This document shows positions 25,189-32,793 of a DNA stretch of 64,000 bases, piece after piece. Location: the NCBI GenBank assembly GCA_016125185.1, contig WGMG01000006.1:1798001-1862000 (forward strand), read 5' to 3'. Both the position numbers and the translations under genes were made by a program. The notes beneath the pieces are model-generated. The model ran no database searches. It worked only from the letters and a program-made list of their open reading frames with translations, and had not been told where the DNA came from. Source of the stretch: Armatimonadota bacterium (GTDB taxonomy: Bacteria > Armatimonadota > Fimbriimonadia > Fimbriimonadales > Fimbriimonadaceae). The stretch's first letter is position 1; each line of letters starts with the position of its first letter.

Positions 25189-26094
25189 ATGACGACGCAG
25201 GAACGCATTCAATCCGTAATCGAACGGCACATGCCCGGCGCGTCACTCGTGCGAACTTGGCCCCTGTCCGGCGGCATCTCCGCCCACATGACCGCCTTCG
25301 AGGTCGAACACCATGGTGCCAACCAAAAGCTCATTGCCCGCCAACCCAACAAGTGGTGGTTCGAACAGCGTCCGAACGCCGCACAGGTCGAATTCGATAC
25401 CCTTCATTCGCTCTTTCGCATGGGTCTCCCGGTCCAAGAACCGCTCTTCGTCGAGCCGCAATCCGAAGCCGTTCCCCACCCCTTCTTCGTCATGCGCTAC
25501 ATCGAGGGCCGACCCGAAATCGCGCCGACCAATGTGGATTCCTACCTCCAAAAGTACGCCGACCAACTCGTCGCCATCCATCGCACACCCACCGAAAACC
25601 TCGACATCGAACCCGGTCTTGCCGAATCCCTTCCCAACCGCCAGACCTTCAACGAGGCCCTTCGCGAACCCGAAATTCGCGCCGCTCTCGTCGACCGAAA
25701 GCGTCTAGACCTCAACCCTAGCGTCTTGCGCCACGGCGACTTCTGGCCCGGCAACATCCTGTGGCGCGACGGCAGCATCGCCGCCGTCATCGATTGGGAG
25801 GAGGCCACCATTGGCAATCCCCTCGCTGACCTTGCCATCTGCCGTCTCGACCTCCTCTGGATCCTCGACTTCGACGCCGTCGACAAATTCACCCAACTCT
25901 ATCTAGCCCAAATAAACCTTGCTCTCGATGACCTGCCGTGGTGGGATTTGTGGGCCAGCCTCCGCCCCGCCGCCAACCTGCCCGAATGGGCGCCCGCCTA
26001 CACCGCCCTCGGTCGCCCCGACATCACCGCCGAAACCATGACCCGGGATCACCAAGCCTTCGTCACCCAAGCTCTAAAGAAACTCGATAAGTGA
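25189..26094 (+). CDS. Aminoglycoside phosphotransferase-like (APH family) kinase
   Basis: 301 residues, APH/choline-kinase fold. The N-lobe has WPLSGGISAHMTAFEV; the catalytic loop reads HGDFWPGNILW with D as base and N as metal ligand; the DFG-equivalent is AVIDWEEATIGNPLADLA. These features suit small-molecule kinases (macrolide-phosphotransferase-like or metabolic); substrate unknown and resistance should not be assumed. The open frame starts far upstream at 24148, antisense to the ChaN-like gene, but the ATG at 25189 with TACAAT 9 nt before it is the sensible start. Confidence 0.85.
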   Translation: MTTQERIQSVIERHMPGASLVRTWPLSGGISAHMTAFEVEHHGANQKLIARQPNKWWFEQRPNAAQVEFDTLHSLFRMGLPVQEPLFVEPQSEAVPHPFFVMRYIEGRPEIAPTNVDSYLQKYADQLVAIHRTPTENLDIEPGLAESLPNRQTFNEALREPEIRAALVDRKRLDLNPSVLRHGDFWPGNILWRDGSIAAVIDWEEATIGNPLADLAICRLDLLWILDFDAVDKFTQLYLAQINLALDDLPWWDLWASLRPAANLPEWAPAYTALGRPDITAETMTRDHQAFVTQALKKLDK

Positions 26095-26955
26095 GCAACA
26101 GCAAAATCTCGTCCCGTCCTTTCAAAGCATTCCATCTTATGCGCGAGACGACCCCATCTGACCAGTCGAACTGCCTCTTTAGGGTTCGCGAAATCGTTGC
26201 CCCAAAGGCAACGATTCTGTGGAGAGTGGCCGGTGAGGAACGAACCGGGTGAGTCGACTGAGGAGCTTGCGAACATTCCGTTTCGAAAAGCTTAGCGAAG
26301 CCCGTTGGAGAAACCCGAAACTGCCAAGGTCCGAGTTTGAGAGCTGTGTGCAACGACTTTTCGGGGTCGATCCGGAGGATCGCAGATGCTAGCCTTCGCC
26401 ACGAAGGCTTCGGCGAGCGAAAGGATGCCGGAGCGAAGACCCTTGGAGAAATCCGAAACTGCCAAAGTCCGATTTGAGAGTTCTTTGCAACGACTTTTCG
26501 GGGTCGATCCGGAGGATCGCAGATGGTAGCCAGGGCGTCGAAGCGGAGCGAAGACCCCTGGAGGGGCCCGAAATAGCCAGAGTCCGAGGAGTCCCGATAG
26601 TCGGGACGACCCCGCCAATTTGGCGGCAACAAACACTCCTCTACTCACGGACATATCGAGAAGCAATGACCTCATCGCGTTGAGTCGAACTAAAAGGACG
26701 CAAATCGAAAAGCCGAGGGCGAAGCATCCTGACGTTGCCCCCAAAACGAGGTCAGCCCAAGTCCCCTCCAAAGATTGGAGGGGTGACGCGAAGCGGCGGG
26801 GTGGATGACCTTTGTTTGACAAACCAACAACCACGATCCGAGATATCTCTCTTGAGAAAGAGGTCGGTGACCAAGGGGAACCGGGAGAGTAGAACCAAAC
26901 GCAAAAAAATCCCAAAAATCCCAATAACTTATTGTATTATTCAATTAATACAATA
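26095..26955. repeat. 861-base intergenic region with tandem imperfect repeats
   Basis: No gene seen. Positions ~26301-26395 and ~26440-26530 are two copies, about 139 bases apart, of CCGAAACTGCCAA-GTCCG...GCAACGACTTTTCGGGGTCGATCCGGAGGATCGCAGATG. A third, shorter copy (~26556-26615) carries GAGTCCCGATAGTCGGGACGACCCC. Further on, CCCCTCCAAAGATTGGAGGGG (~26763) is a hairpin, and GGTCGGTGACCAAGGGGAACCGGGAGAGTA (~26862) resembles a piece at ~52980. Confidence 0.75.
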
Positions 26956-26956
26956 A
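26929..26956. promoter_or_regulatory. Operator palindrome of the GntR/ABC operon
   Basis: TTATTGTATTA-(6 nt)-TAATACAATAA: two perfect 11-bp arms ending on the A of the ATG at 26956. It includes TATTAT and TACAAT -10-like hexamers. A site of this size just before a GntR-type gene suggests autorepression. Confidence 0.7.
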
Positions 26957-27360
26957 TGCAGTTACGAATCTCCGAACAGGACGGCGTCCCGATCTACCTT
27001 CAGATCGTGAACCAGGTGAAGCTCCTCGTCGCCTCGGGCCGACTGGAGCCCGGCGAGGAACTCCCCGCCATCCGCGGCCTCGCCGAGCAACTGATGGTGA
27101 ACCCCAACACCGTCGCCCGCGCTTACCGAGAACTCGAAAACGAGGGCGTAGTGACCAAAAAGCGCACCACCGGAACCTATATCTCCGAAGGCGCTCCCCG
27201 CCTCTCTCGCCCCGAGTGCATCCGCATTCTCACCGAACGCATCGACGCTCTTCTCGCCGAAGCTCGGCAAATGAACGTCCCCACCCACGAAATTTTAGAC
27301 CTCGTCCGCCAACGCGACGAGATGATGAACACGCCCCAACCGGTAACGAACCATGAGTGA
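26956..27360 (+). CDS. GntR-family (YtrA-like) transcriptional regulator
   Basis: 134 residues. The N-terminal winged helix-turn-helix reads IYLQIVNQVKLLVASGRLEPGEELPAIRGLAEQLMVNPNTVARAYRELENEGVV, characteristic of GntR; the short C-terminal ~50-residue helical tail is that of the YtrA subfamily, whose genes usually sit with ABC transporters. It does here: the stop overlaps the ATPase gene by 8 nt. ATG at 26956 is preferred over an upstream frame start. The palindrome immediately upstream is the probable operator. Confidence 0.9.
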   Translation: MQLRISEQDGVPIYLQIVNQVKLLVASGRLEPGEELPAIRGLAEQLMVNPNTVARAYRELENEGVVTKKRTTGTYISEGAPRLSRPECIRILTERIDALLAEARQMNVPTHEILDLVRQRDEMMNTPQPVTNHE

Positions 27361-28237
27361 CGCAGTAATTCAAATCGACAACCTCTCCCGCCGATTCGGC
27401 TCCAAACTGGCCCTCGACAACGTCTCGCTCACGGTTCAGCCCGGCACCGTCATGGGCTTGGTCGGAGAAAACGGCGCGGGCAAAACCACCCTCATCAAGC
27501 ACGTCCTCGGACTCCTCCGCGCCCAACAGGGCTCGGTCCAGGTCTTCGGCCTCGATCCCGTCGCCTACCCGGAAAAGGTCCTCGCCCAGATCGGCTACCT
27601 TAGCGAAGAAGGCGATATCCCCCTCTGGATGAAGGTCCACGAGCTAATGCGCTACGCCAGCGCTTTCTACCCAACCTGGGACGACCAATACGCCCAAAGC
27701 TTGCTGAAGGAATTCAACCTCGACCCCGGCGCAAAGCTCGGAAAGCTCTCGAAAGGCCAGCGCTCGCGGGCCGGACTTCTCGTCGCCATGTCCTACCGGC
27801 CCCAACTGCTCGTCCTCGACGAACCCTCGTCTGGCCTCGATCCGATCGTCCGCCGCGACATCCTCGGTGCCATCATCCGCACCATCGCCGACGACGGCCG
27901 TACCGTCCTCTTTTCGTCCCACCTCCTCAGCGAAGTCGAGCGCGTTTCTGATCAAATTTCAATGGTAAAAGGTGGACGAATCGTCCTTTCCGATTCCCTC
28001 GACAGCGTGAAAGAAAAGCATCTCCGCGTCACCCTCTTGTTCGAGTCCGACCGCGATGTTGCCCCCAGCATCCCCGGCTGTTTGGCCTGGACCGGTCGCG
28101 GACGGGAGTGGTCCACCACCTTCTTCGGCGAAACCGAATTGTTCGAAGCCTCCGCCGCCGAAATCGGCGCTCAGATCGTCGACCGGTCGGGCCTCTCCCT
28201 CGATGAAATCTTCGTCGCTCGGGTCGGTGCAGCATGA
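27353..28237 (+). CDS. ABC transporter ATP-binding protein
   Basis: 294 residues. Walker A GENGAGKTT, signature LSKGQ, Walker B LLVLDEPSSGLD and switch histidine SSHLL are all present. The C-terminal ~80 residues form an extra beta-rich domain as in YtrB/CcmA-type exporters. Overlaps the GntR gene upstream (8 nt) and the permease downstream (4 nt). Probable role: energising an exporter for an envelope-active compound or lipid; substrate unknown. Confidence 0.92.
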   Translation: MSDAVIQIDNLSRRFGSKLALDNVSLTVQPGTVMGLVGENGAGKTTLIKHVLGLLRAQQGSVQVFGLDPVAYPEKVLAQIGYLSEEGDIPLWMKVHELMRYASAFYPTWDDQYAQSLLKEFNLDPGAKLGKLSKGQRSRAGLLVAMSYRPQLLVLDEPSSGLDPIVRRDILGAIIRTIADDGRTVLFSSHLLSEVERVSDQISMVKGGRIVLSDSLDSVKEKHLRVTLLFESDRDVAPSIPGCLAWTGRGREWSTTFFGETELFEASAAEIGAQIVDRSGLSLDEIFVARVGAA

Positions 28238-29946
28238 TCGCCCTTCGCAATATCGCCTGGACGCTGTTCTATCGTAACCGCGTCATCCTTTCCGTCACCC
28301 TCGGCTTCATCTTTGTCTTCGGCGTTCTGCTCGCCGCCGTCGGCTATCGCCACTTGCCAGAGCTCGTCATCGCCTGGGGCGTGCTCGGCTTGGGACTCGC
28401 GATCCTGGTGCTCATCGCGGTGCTGATGTACCAGGACGCCGACGTGGGAGCCAGCGGATCGCAGTTCCCGTCCCACATGTTCTCGCTTCCCCTCCGCACT
28501 CCCCAGATGGTCCTTATCCCGATGGCTCTCGGGTCGCTGACCTTGCTTACGTCCGGGCTCTTCCTCACCACGGCAACCAAGGTCGGTGGCATGAACGTCG
28601 CCATCTGGTGGCCCCCCTGCCTCGCCGTGGCCGTCCTTGCCGTCCTTCAAACCATCTTCTGGTACCCAATCGGAATCCCCTACGCCAAGTTCGTACTCAC
28701 CTTGGTCTTGCTTCCCGGAATCTGCATCGCCTGCGGCTCGATGCTAACCAACGGAACCTCCGAAGCCACTATCGCGGGAAGTCTCATTGCCGTCACGGCC
28801 CTCTGCTATGCCATCACCTGCATCGGTGTTGGTCAGGCGCGTCGGGGCGACATCATCATCTGGAACCCCGACCGCCCTCGCACCGCAACCCCGGCGAAGA
28901 AACAAAAGCCCCCATTTGCCAGCCCCCAGGCCGCCCAGCGATGGTATGAATGGCGACAGCACGGCATCATCCTTCCCGCCCTCGTCCTCTTCGTCTTCAT
29001 TGCGTTCTGCATTCCCCTGGCTTGGAACGACACCTTCACGCCAATCGGACTCGCCCTCGACCAGTCTAGATCGACCTTCATGATGGTTCCGACCTACATC
29101 GAGGTCTATCTGCCCGTCGCTGTTGGCCTCATCCTCATCGTGGCCGTCTTGGTGGGCTACGGCGTGCGCCGGTCAGACATGAATCGTGGTGACCGCACCT
29201 TTCACCTCTTCTTCGGCGTCCGCCCCCTCACCGACTCCGACCTGGTCGCCCAAAAGCTTTGGAGCGCTCTCAAGAGCACGCTCTGGGCGTGGGGCCTATT
29301 CTTGGCCTGCGGCGCTTACCTGCTGACGATGCCCGCCCGAACCTTCCAGATGTCCTCGCAGTTCATCGACAACACGCCGCACACCATCTTCGAGCTCCTG
29401 CTTTTGGGGCTATCGGGCGAGACCATTCGGTTCATTTGCGCCGGATTGTTCCTTCTTGCTGGACTCACGTACCGAAACTACATCGTTGGCTTTTGGGCCG
29501 AGATGAGCGACCGACTTTGGGTTCGCCACGGTTGCCCCGTCGCTCTCGGGCTCATCGCCACCAATCTCTACGTCTTTGCCCTCACCCACCCTCAAAGCGT
29601 CGACAGCCTGTCCAATATCCCCAATATCTGCGCCATCGTGTGGACCCTCGTCATCGTCAAACTCGTCCTGAGCGGGCTCCTCGCCTCGCGCCATTTCGAA
29701 AACGGTTTGCTGACATCTCGCACTATCTGGCGTTCGCTCGCCACCTACGCCGTCATCGGCGCTGTCTTCACCTGGGTCGCCTTGTTCTTCACTGCGCCGT
29801 GGCGAAACGCCTTCGTCGAGCAAAAAAGGGCATCCCCCGAAATGGCCACCGCCCTCGTGGTCGGATTAACCCTCCTCTGGATTCCGATCACGCGAGTCCT
29901 GCTGGCCATCTCGATGTTGAACCGGAACCGCCACCGCGCGAAATAA
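28234..29946 (+). CDS. ABC transporter permease
   Basis: 570 residues with about a dozen hydrophobic segments in two clusters (residues ~10-200 and ~245-560) separated by a cytosolic stretch rich in Pro/Lys (PRTATPAKKQKPPFASPQAAQRW). It resembles ABC-2-type exporter permeases. Start overlaps the ATPase stop (ATGA). Last gene of the GntR-ATPase-permease operon. Confidence 0.85.
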   Translation: MIALRNIAWTLFYRNRVILSVTLGFIFVFGVLLAAVGYRHLPELVIAWGVLGLGLAILVLIAVLMYQDADVGASGSQFPSHMFSLPLRTPQMVLIPMALGSLTLLTSGLFLTTATKVGGMNVAIWWPPCLAVAVLAVLQTIFWYPIGIPYAKFVLTLVLLPGICIACGSMLTNGTSEATIAGSLIAVTALCYAITCIGVGQARRGDIIIWNPDRPRTATPAKKQKPPFASPQAAQRWYEWRQHGIILPALVLFVFIAFCIPLAWNDTFTPIGLALDQSRSTFMMVPTYIEVYLPVAVGLILIVAVLVGYGVRRSDMNRGDRTFHLFFGVRPLTDSDLVAQKLWSALKSTLWAWGLFLACGAYLLTMPARTFQMSSQFIDNTPHTIFELLLLGLSGETIRFICAGLFLLAGLTYRNYIVGFWAEMSDRLWVRHGCPVALGLIATNLYVFALTHPQSVDSLSNIPNICAIVWTLVIVKLVLSGLLASRHFENGLLTSRTIWRSLATYAVIGAVFTWVALFFTAPWRNAFVEQKRASPEMATALVVGLTLLWIPITRVLLAISMLNRNRHRAK

Positions 29947-29986
29947 GAAGTCAGAGAGCACAGATTGCTCTGAAAGGAGATTCCTC

Positions 29987-30119
29987 GCTCTGTGCTCTGT
30001 GCTCTGTGCTCTGTGCTCTGTGCTCTGTGCTCTGTGCTCTGTGCTCTGTGCTCTGTGCTCTGTGCTCTGCACTCTGTGCTCTGTGCTCTGCACTTAGCAC
30101 TTGGCACTTGGCACTCCGC
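29987..30119. repeat. Heptanucleotide tandem repeat (GCTCTGT)
   Basis: Eleven perfect copies of GCTCTGT (29987-30063) are followed by about eight degenerate heptads (GCTCTGC, ACTCTGT, GCTCTGT, GCTCTGC, ACTTAGC, ACTTGGC twice, ACTCCGC). The array lies between the permease stop and the convergent lipoprotein gene. The 7-base period shifts frame at each copy, so it is not a peptide repeat. Confidence 0.92.
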
Positions 30120-30172
30120 AAACAAAGATATCCCTTGGCGAAAGAGGGCATCCCAACGCAAGCGAAGCGCAA

Positions 30173-30625
30173 CTAATTCAGCGTCATATCGTACGTGTTG
30201 GTCGCACCAATAACTCCGTTATGCGAAATGGTCACATTTCCACCCAGATGCCCATTGTTGATCGCCCAATTGCCATTTAGGGTGCCCGTCGCGCCTCCTT
30301 CGGAGATCGTACCGGTCACCACGCCGCTCGACGTGATCGCCCCCTGCACCGTGTAGTTCAGTTGAGTGGTGTTGTCGAATCCGCTTCCCGTGTACGATCC
30401 GGACGAGTTGATGGTGACATTGGCAGTTCCCGATTCGCCAGTCGACGCATAGGTACCCGACCAACTGCCCAAAAACGGCGAAGCGGTGACGGCCGTTCCG
30501 CTCCCTCCACAACCGGCAAGCCCGAAAAGAACGAGAGCCGCCGTTGCGATCGACCTGGCGTGACTCGACGACGAACGGATAGAGCGAAGATTTGTTTTGC
30601 AAAGGGAGAATCGTGACTTTTTCAT
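30173..30625 (-). CDS. Small putative lipoprotein
   Basis: 150 residues. The N-terminal ~40 residues hold a basic stretch and a hydrophobic segment ending in a lipobox (LFGLAGC), followed by GGSG. The mature part is Gly/Ser/Thr-rich with a repeated beta pattern (GSWSGTYASTGESGTANVTINSSGSYTGSGF), resembling small beta-barrel lipoproteins of unknown function. The basic leader before the hydrophobic core is unusually long (~28 residues), so the true start could be internal. Convergent with the ABC operon. Confidence 0.65.
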   Translation of the reverse strand: MKKSRFSLCKTNLRSIRSSSSHARSIATAALVLFGLAGCGGSGTAVTASPFLGSWSGTYASTGESGTANVTINSSGSYTGSGFDNTTQLNYTVQGAITSSGVVTGTISEGGATGTLNGNWAINNGHLGGNVTISHNGVIGATNTYDMTLN

Positions 30626-30818
30626 GGTGAACACTCACGGACCGCTCATTGCGATCCAGCTCTGTTCATAGTGAAGGTAGGGCGTCAAACGCCGTCAATT
30701 CTCGGCTCCCGCTCGGTCGAACAAAGACTCGAAACACAACTCCCAACGCTGGAAGAAAAGGAGAGCCCCGATCTATCGAGGCCGACTCCAAACTCAAAAC
30801 TTCAAACTCCAAGCTAAA

Positions 30819-31571
30819 TCAAACCTGCCCCAATCCTCCATCCACAAACAGCTCAACACCGTTCACATAACTGCTGTCGCCCGAGGCAAGAAACACCGCC
30901 GCACGACCAATCTCGACCGGCTCGCCAACGCGACCCAACGGAACCATCGTCGTCACCTGCTCCTTGAACTGGTCGGCACCTTCCTTGCTGCCCGTGATGC
31001 CCTCGATGATCGGAGTATCGATCGGGCCGGGGCTGATCGAATTCACGCGAATCTTTCGATCCTTCAGATCGTTCGCCCAGCTTCGCGCAAAGGATCGAAC
31101 CGCCGCCTTCGTCGCACTGTAAACGCTGAACGCCGGCATGCCCTTGATGCTCGCCACCGATGCGTTCAAGATGATCGATCCGCCATCGTTGAAGATCGGA
31201 AGCGCCTTCTGTACGCTGAACAGCAAGCCCTTGACGTTGATGTCGAACATCTTGTCGAACTGCTCTTCCGTAATCGATCCCAGCGGGGCCAATTCGCCGC
31301 CGCCCGCATTCGCAAACAGGACATCGATCTTGTGGCCGTCCTGAGCAATCGTCTCGTAGAGCGAATCGAGGTCGCCAAGGTTAGAAACGTCGCTCCGAAC
31401 TGCCTTCACGTTGCCGCCGATGAGCTTGACCGCTTCATCCAGTTGATTCTGGCGTCGTCCCGTGATGTAGACGGTCGCACCCTCGTTGACGAACTCCTGG
31501 GCCGTAGCCAAACCGATGCCTGTGCTTCCGCCGGTGACGACTGCGACTTTTCCTTCAAGTTTCTTTGACAT
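30819..31571 (-). CDS. Short-chain dehydrogenase/reductase
   Basis: 250 residues, classical SDR: NAD(P) motif TGGSTGIG, NAGGG, catalytic S and YSATK (Y-x-x-x-K intact), and the C-terminal LGRVGEPVEIGRAAVFLASGDSSYVNGVELFVDGG. Substrate unknown; glucose/quinone-type reductases look alike. Divergent from a TetR regulator with operator-like palindromes between them, a common pairing in redox or electrophile response. AAGGA lies about 12 nt before the ATG. Confidence 0.9.
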   Translation of the reverse strand: MSKKLEGKVAVVTGGSTGIGLATAQEFVNEGATVYITGRRQNQLDEAVKLIGGNVKAVRSDVSNLGDLDSLYETIAQDGHKIDVLFANAGGGELAPLGSITEEQFDKMFDINVKGLLFSVQKALPIFNDGGSIILNASVASIKGMPAFSVYSATKAAVRSFARSWANDLKDRKIRVNSISPGPIDTPIIEGITGSKEGADQFKEQVTTMVPLGRVGEPVEIGRAAVFLASGDSSYVNGVELFVDGGLGQV

Positions 31572-31599
31572 TGTGTTTTTCCTTGATGAGACAGTTTTG

Positions 31600-31611
31600 T
31601 ACTGATCGGTA
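31600..31611. promoter_or_regulatory. TetR-type operator, SDR side
   Basis: TACTGATCGGTA, a near-perfect palindrome (TAC-N6-GTA) in the leader of the SDR gene. Similar in layout to the site at 31653. Confidence 0.5.
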
Positions 31612-31651
31612 AATAATGTATCTCGCCTTGAAATTCGATGTCAAGGGCTTT

Positions 31652-31657
31652 TATACT
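31652..31657 (+). promoter_or_regulatory. -10 box of a probable leaderless transcript (tetR gene)
   Basis: TATACT lies 7 nt before the ATG at 31665 and is inside the second TetR-type palindrome. Confidence 0.5.
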
Positions 31658-31666
31658 AATTGGTAT
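31653..31666. promoter_or_regulatory. TetR-type operator, regulator side
   Basis: ATACTAATTGGTAT, palindromic except for a T:G pair of positions; half-sites TAC/GTA match the site at 31600. It covers the -10 box and the start codon of the regulator, consistent with autorepression. Confidence 0.5.
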
Positions 31667-32300
31667 GAAAAGTGAAAAAACTTTGGGGGTGACGGGTCGA
31701 CCGCGCTGTTTTTGCGTTCATGACGCTCTCGACAAAGCCCTTGAGGTTTTTTGGGAAAAGGGCTACGAGGGCGCATCCCTGACCGATCTGACCGAAGCGA
31801 TGGGCATCAATCGCCCCAGTCTTTACGCCGCCTACGGCAACAAGGAACAGCTATTTGCTAAGGTTCTTGACCGCTATGCCGAGCTCTACGGTTCGTTCAT
31901 TTCCGAAGCTCTGGCGCGTGAGTCGATCGACGACGCTGTTCACCGTCTCCTGTACGGAAGCGCCCACACGCTCACCCAACCCGACAAGCCGCATGGTTGC
32001 TTGGGCGTTCAAGGTGCCCTCTCGTGTGGCGAGGCGGGCGACTTCGCCAAACAAGAACTGATTCGGCGTCGAGAATTAGTGCAAGGCATGGTCCTTAACC
32101 GCTTGCGCCGCGCCGTCATCGAAGGTGAAATCCCCGAAGGCGTCGACCTCGAATCGATTACTGGTTTCCTCATGGCCACCAACAACGGAATGTCTGTCCA
32201 GGCAACCGGCGGCGCGACCCGCGAAGACCTGGAGAAGATTGCCGAAATCGCCCACCAAGCGTTCCGAACCGTAGCCCGGTTACAAGTCACCCAATCCTAG
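31665..32300 (+). CDS. TetR-family transcriptional regulator
   Basis: 211 residues. HTH region: ALDKALEVFWEKGYEGASLTDLTEAMGINRPSLYAAYGNKEQLF, near-identical to the TetR consensus. The C-terminal ligand domain (TetR_C type) contains CLGVQGALSCGEAG with two cysteines that could sense electrophiles. An ATG at 31638 is in frame, but the one at 31665 has TATACT 7 nt upstream and gives the usual N-terminus. Likely represses the divergent SDR gene. Confidence 0.9.
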   Translation: MKSEKTLGVTGRPRCFCVHDALDKALEVFWEKGYEGASLTDLTEAMGINRPSLYAAYGNKEQLFAKVLDRYAELYGSFISEALARESIDDAVHRLLYGSAHTLTQPDKPHGCLGVQGALSCGEAGDFAKQELIRRRELVQGMVLNRLRRAVIEGEIPEGVDLESITGFLMATNNGMSVQATGGATREDLEKIAEIAHQAFRTVARLQVTQS

Positions 32301-32793
32301 TCCGAACCCGTTTGGGAGTTGTGAGCGTCCCGCTCACAAAAAGGGCGTACTTTCTTCGGGTGCAAAAGCCCCATGGATGTTACTGATCCCTGTGAGGGTG
32401 GGCTTTACGAAGTTCCCGCCAAAGGGAAATGAGCAAAGCGAATCGGGACAGCCCATCAAGCATTGGTTGAAGGTGAGGCCGTGTAGGAGTTGTAAGCATC
32501 CCGCTCACAAAATGCGTTCCTCTTTCGAGAACGAAAGCCCGATGGATGTTACTGATCCCTGGGAGGGTGGGCTTCACGAAGTTCCCGCCAAAGGGAAATG
32601 AGCAAAGCGAATCGGGACAGCCCACCAAAGCTCCCAAGTAGGGTGAACGCAAATGGGGGCACAGGCGTCCCGCCTGTGAAGGAAGTCGAAAACTTCCAGT
32701 AAGACGTTTAAGCGACAAAAGTACGCGAACCGATTGGCTGATCCCAATGAATTCCCCACTTCCCAAAACCCCGGACTCCCGCATAATAAAGTC
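32301..32793. repeat. Intergenic region with ~170-bp tandem duplication
   Basis: Two copies (~32313-32458 and ~32484-32628; period 169-171 bases) share GGAGTTGT...CCCGCTCACAAA, then ATGGATGTTACTGATCCCTG-GAGGGTGGGCTT, then ACGAAGTTCCCGCC...GAGCAAAGCGAATCGGGACAGCCCA. Copy 1 has an intact hairpin GTGAGCG-TCC-CGCTCAC (32321-32337). A CACAGGCG-TCC-CGCCTGTG hairpin follows at 32660-32678, identical to the one at 17401. No convincing gene. Confidence 0.8.
32782..32787 (+). promoter_or_regulatory. -10 box of a probable leaderless transcript (GH127-like gene)
   Basis: CATAAT lies 6 nt before the ATG at 32794. Confidence 0.45.

Noticed and set aside
25189-26094. Antibiotic-resistance gene call for the APH-like protein
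   Set aside because: The kinase motifs are common to many metabolic small-molecule kinases, and nothing around it suggests resistance.
29987-30119. Could the repeat array be a CRISPR?
   Set aside because: The unit is 7 bases with no spacers and no cas genes nearby.
29259-30176. A 305-residue frame overlapping the ABC permease and the heptanucleotide array
   Set aside because: It is in another frame of the permease gene; its Leu/Cys/Ser repeat is just the GCTCTGT array translated.
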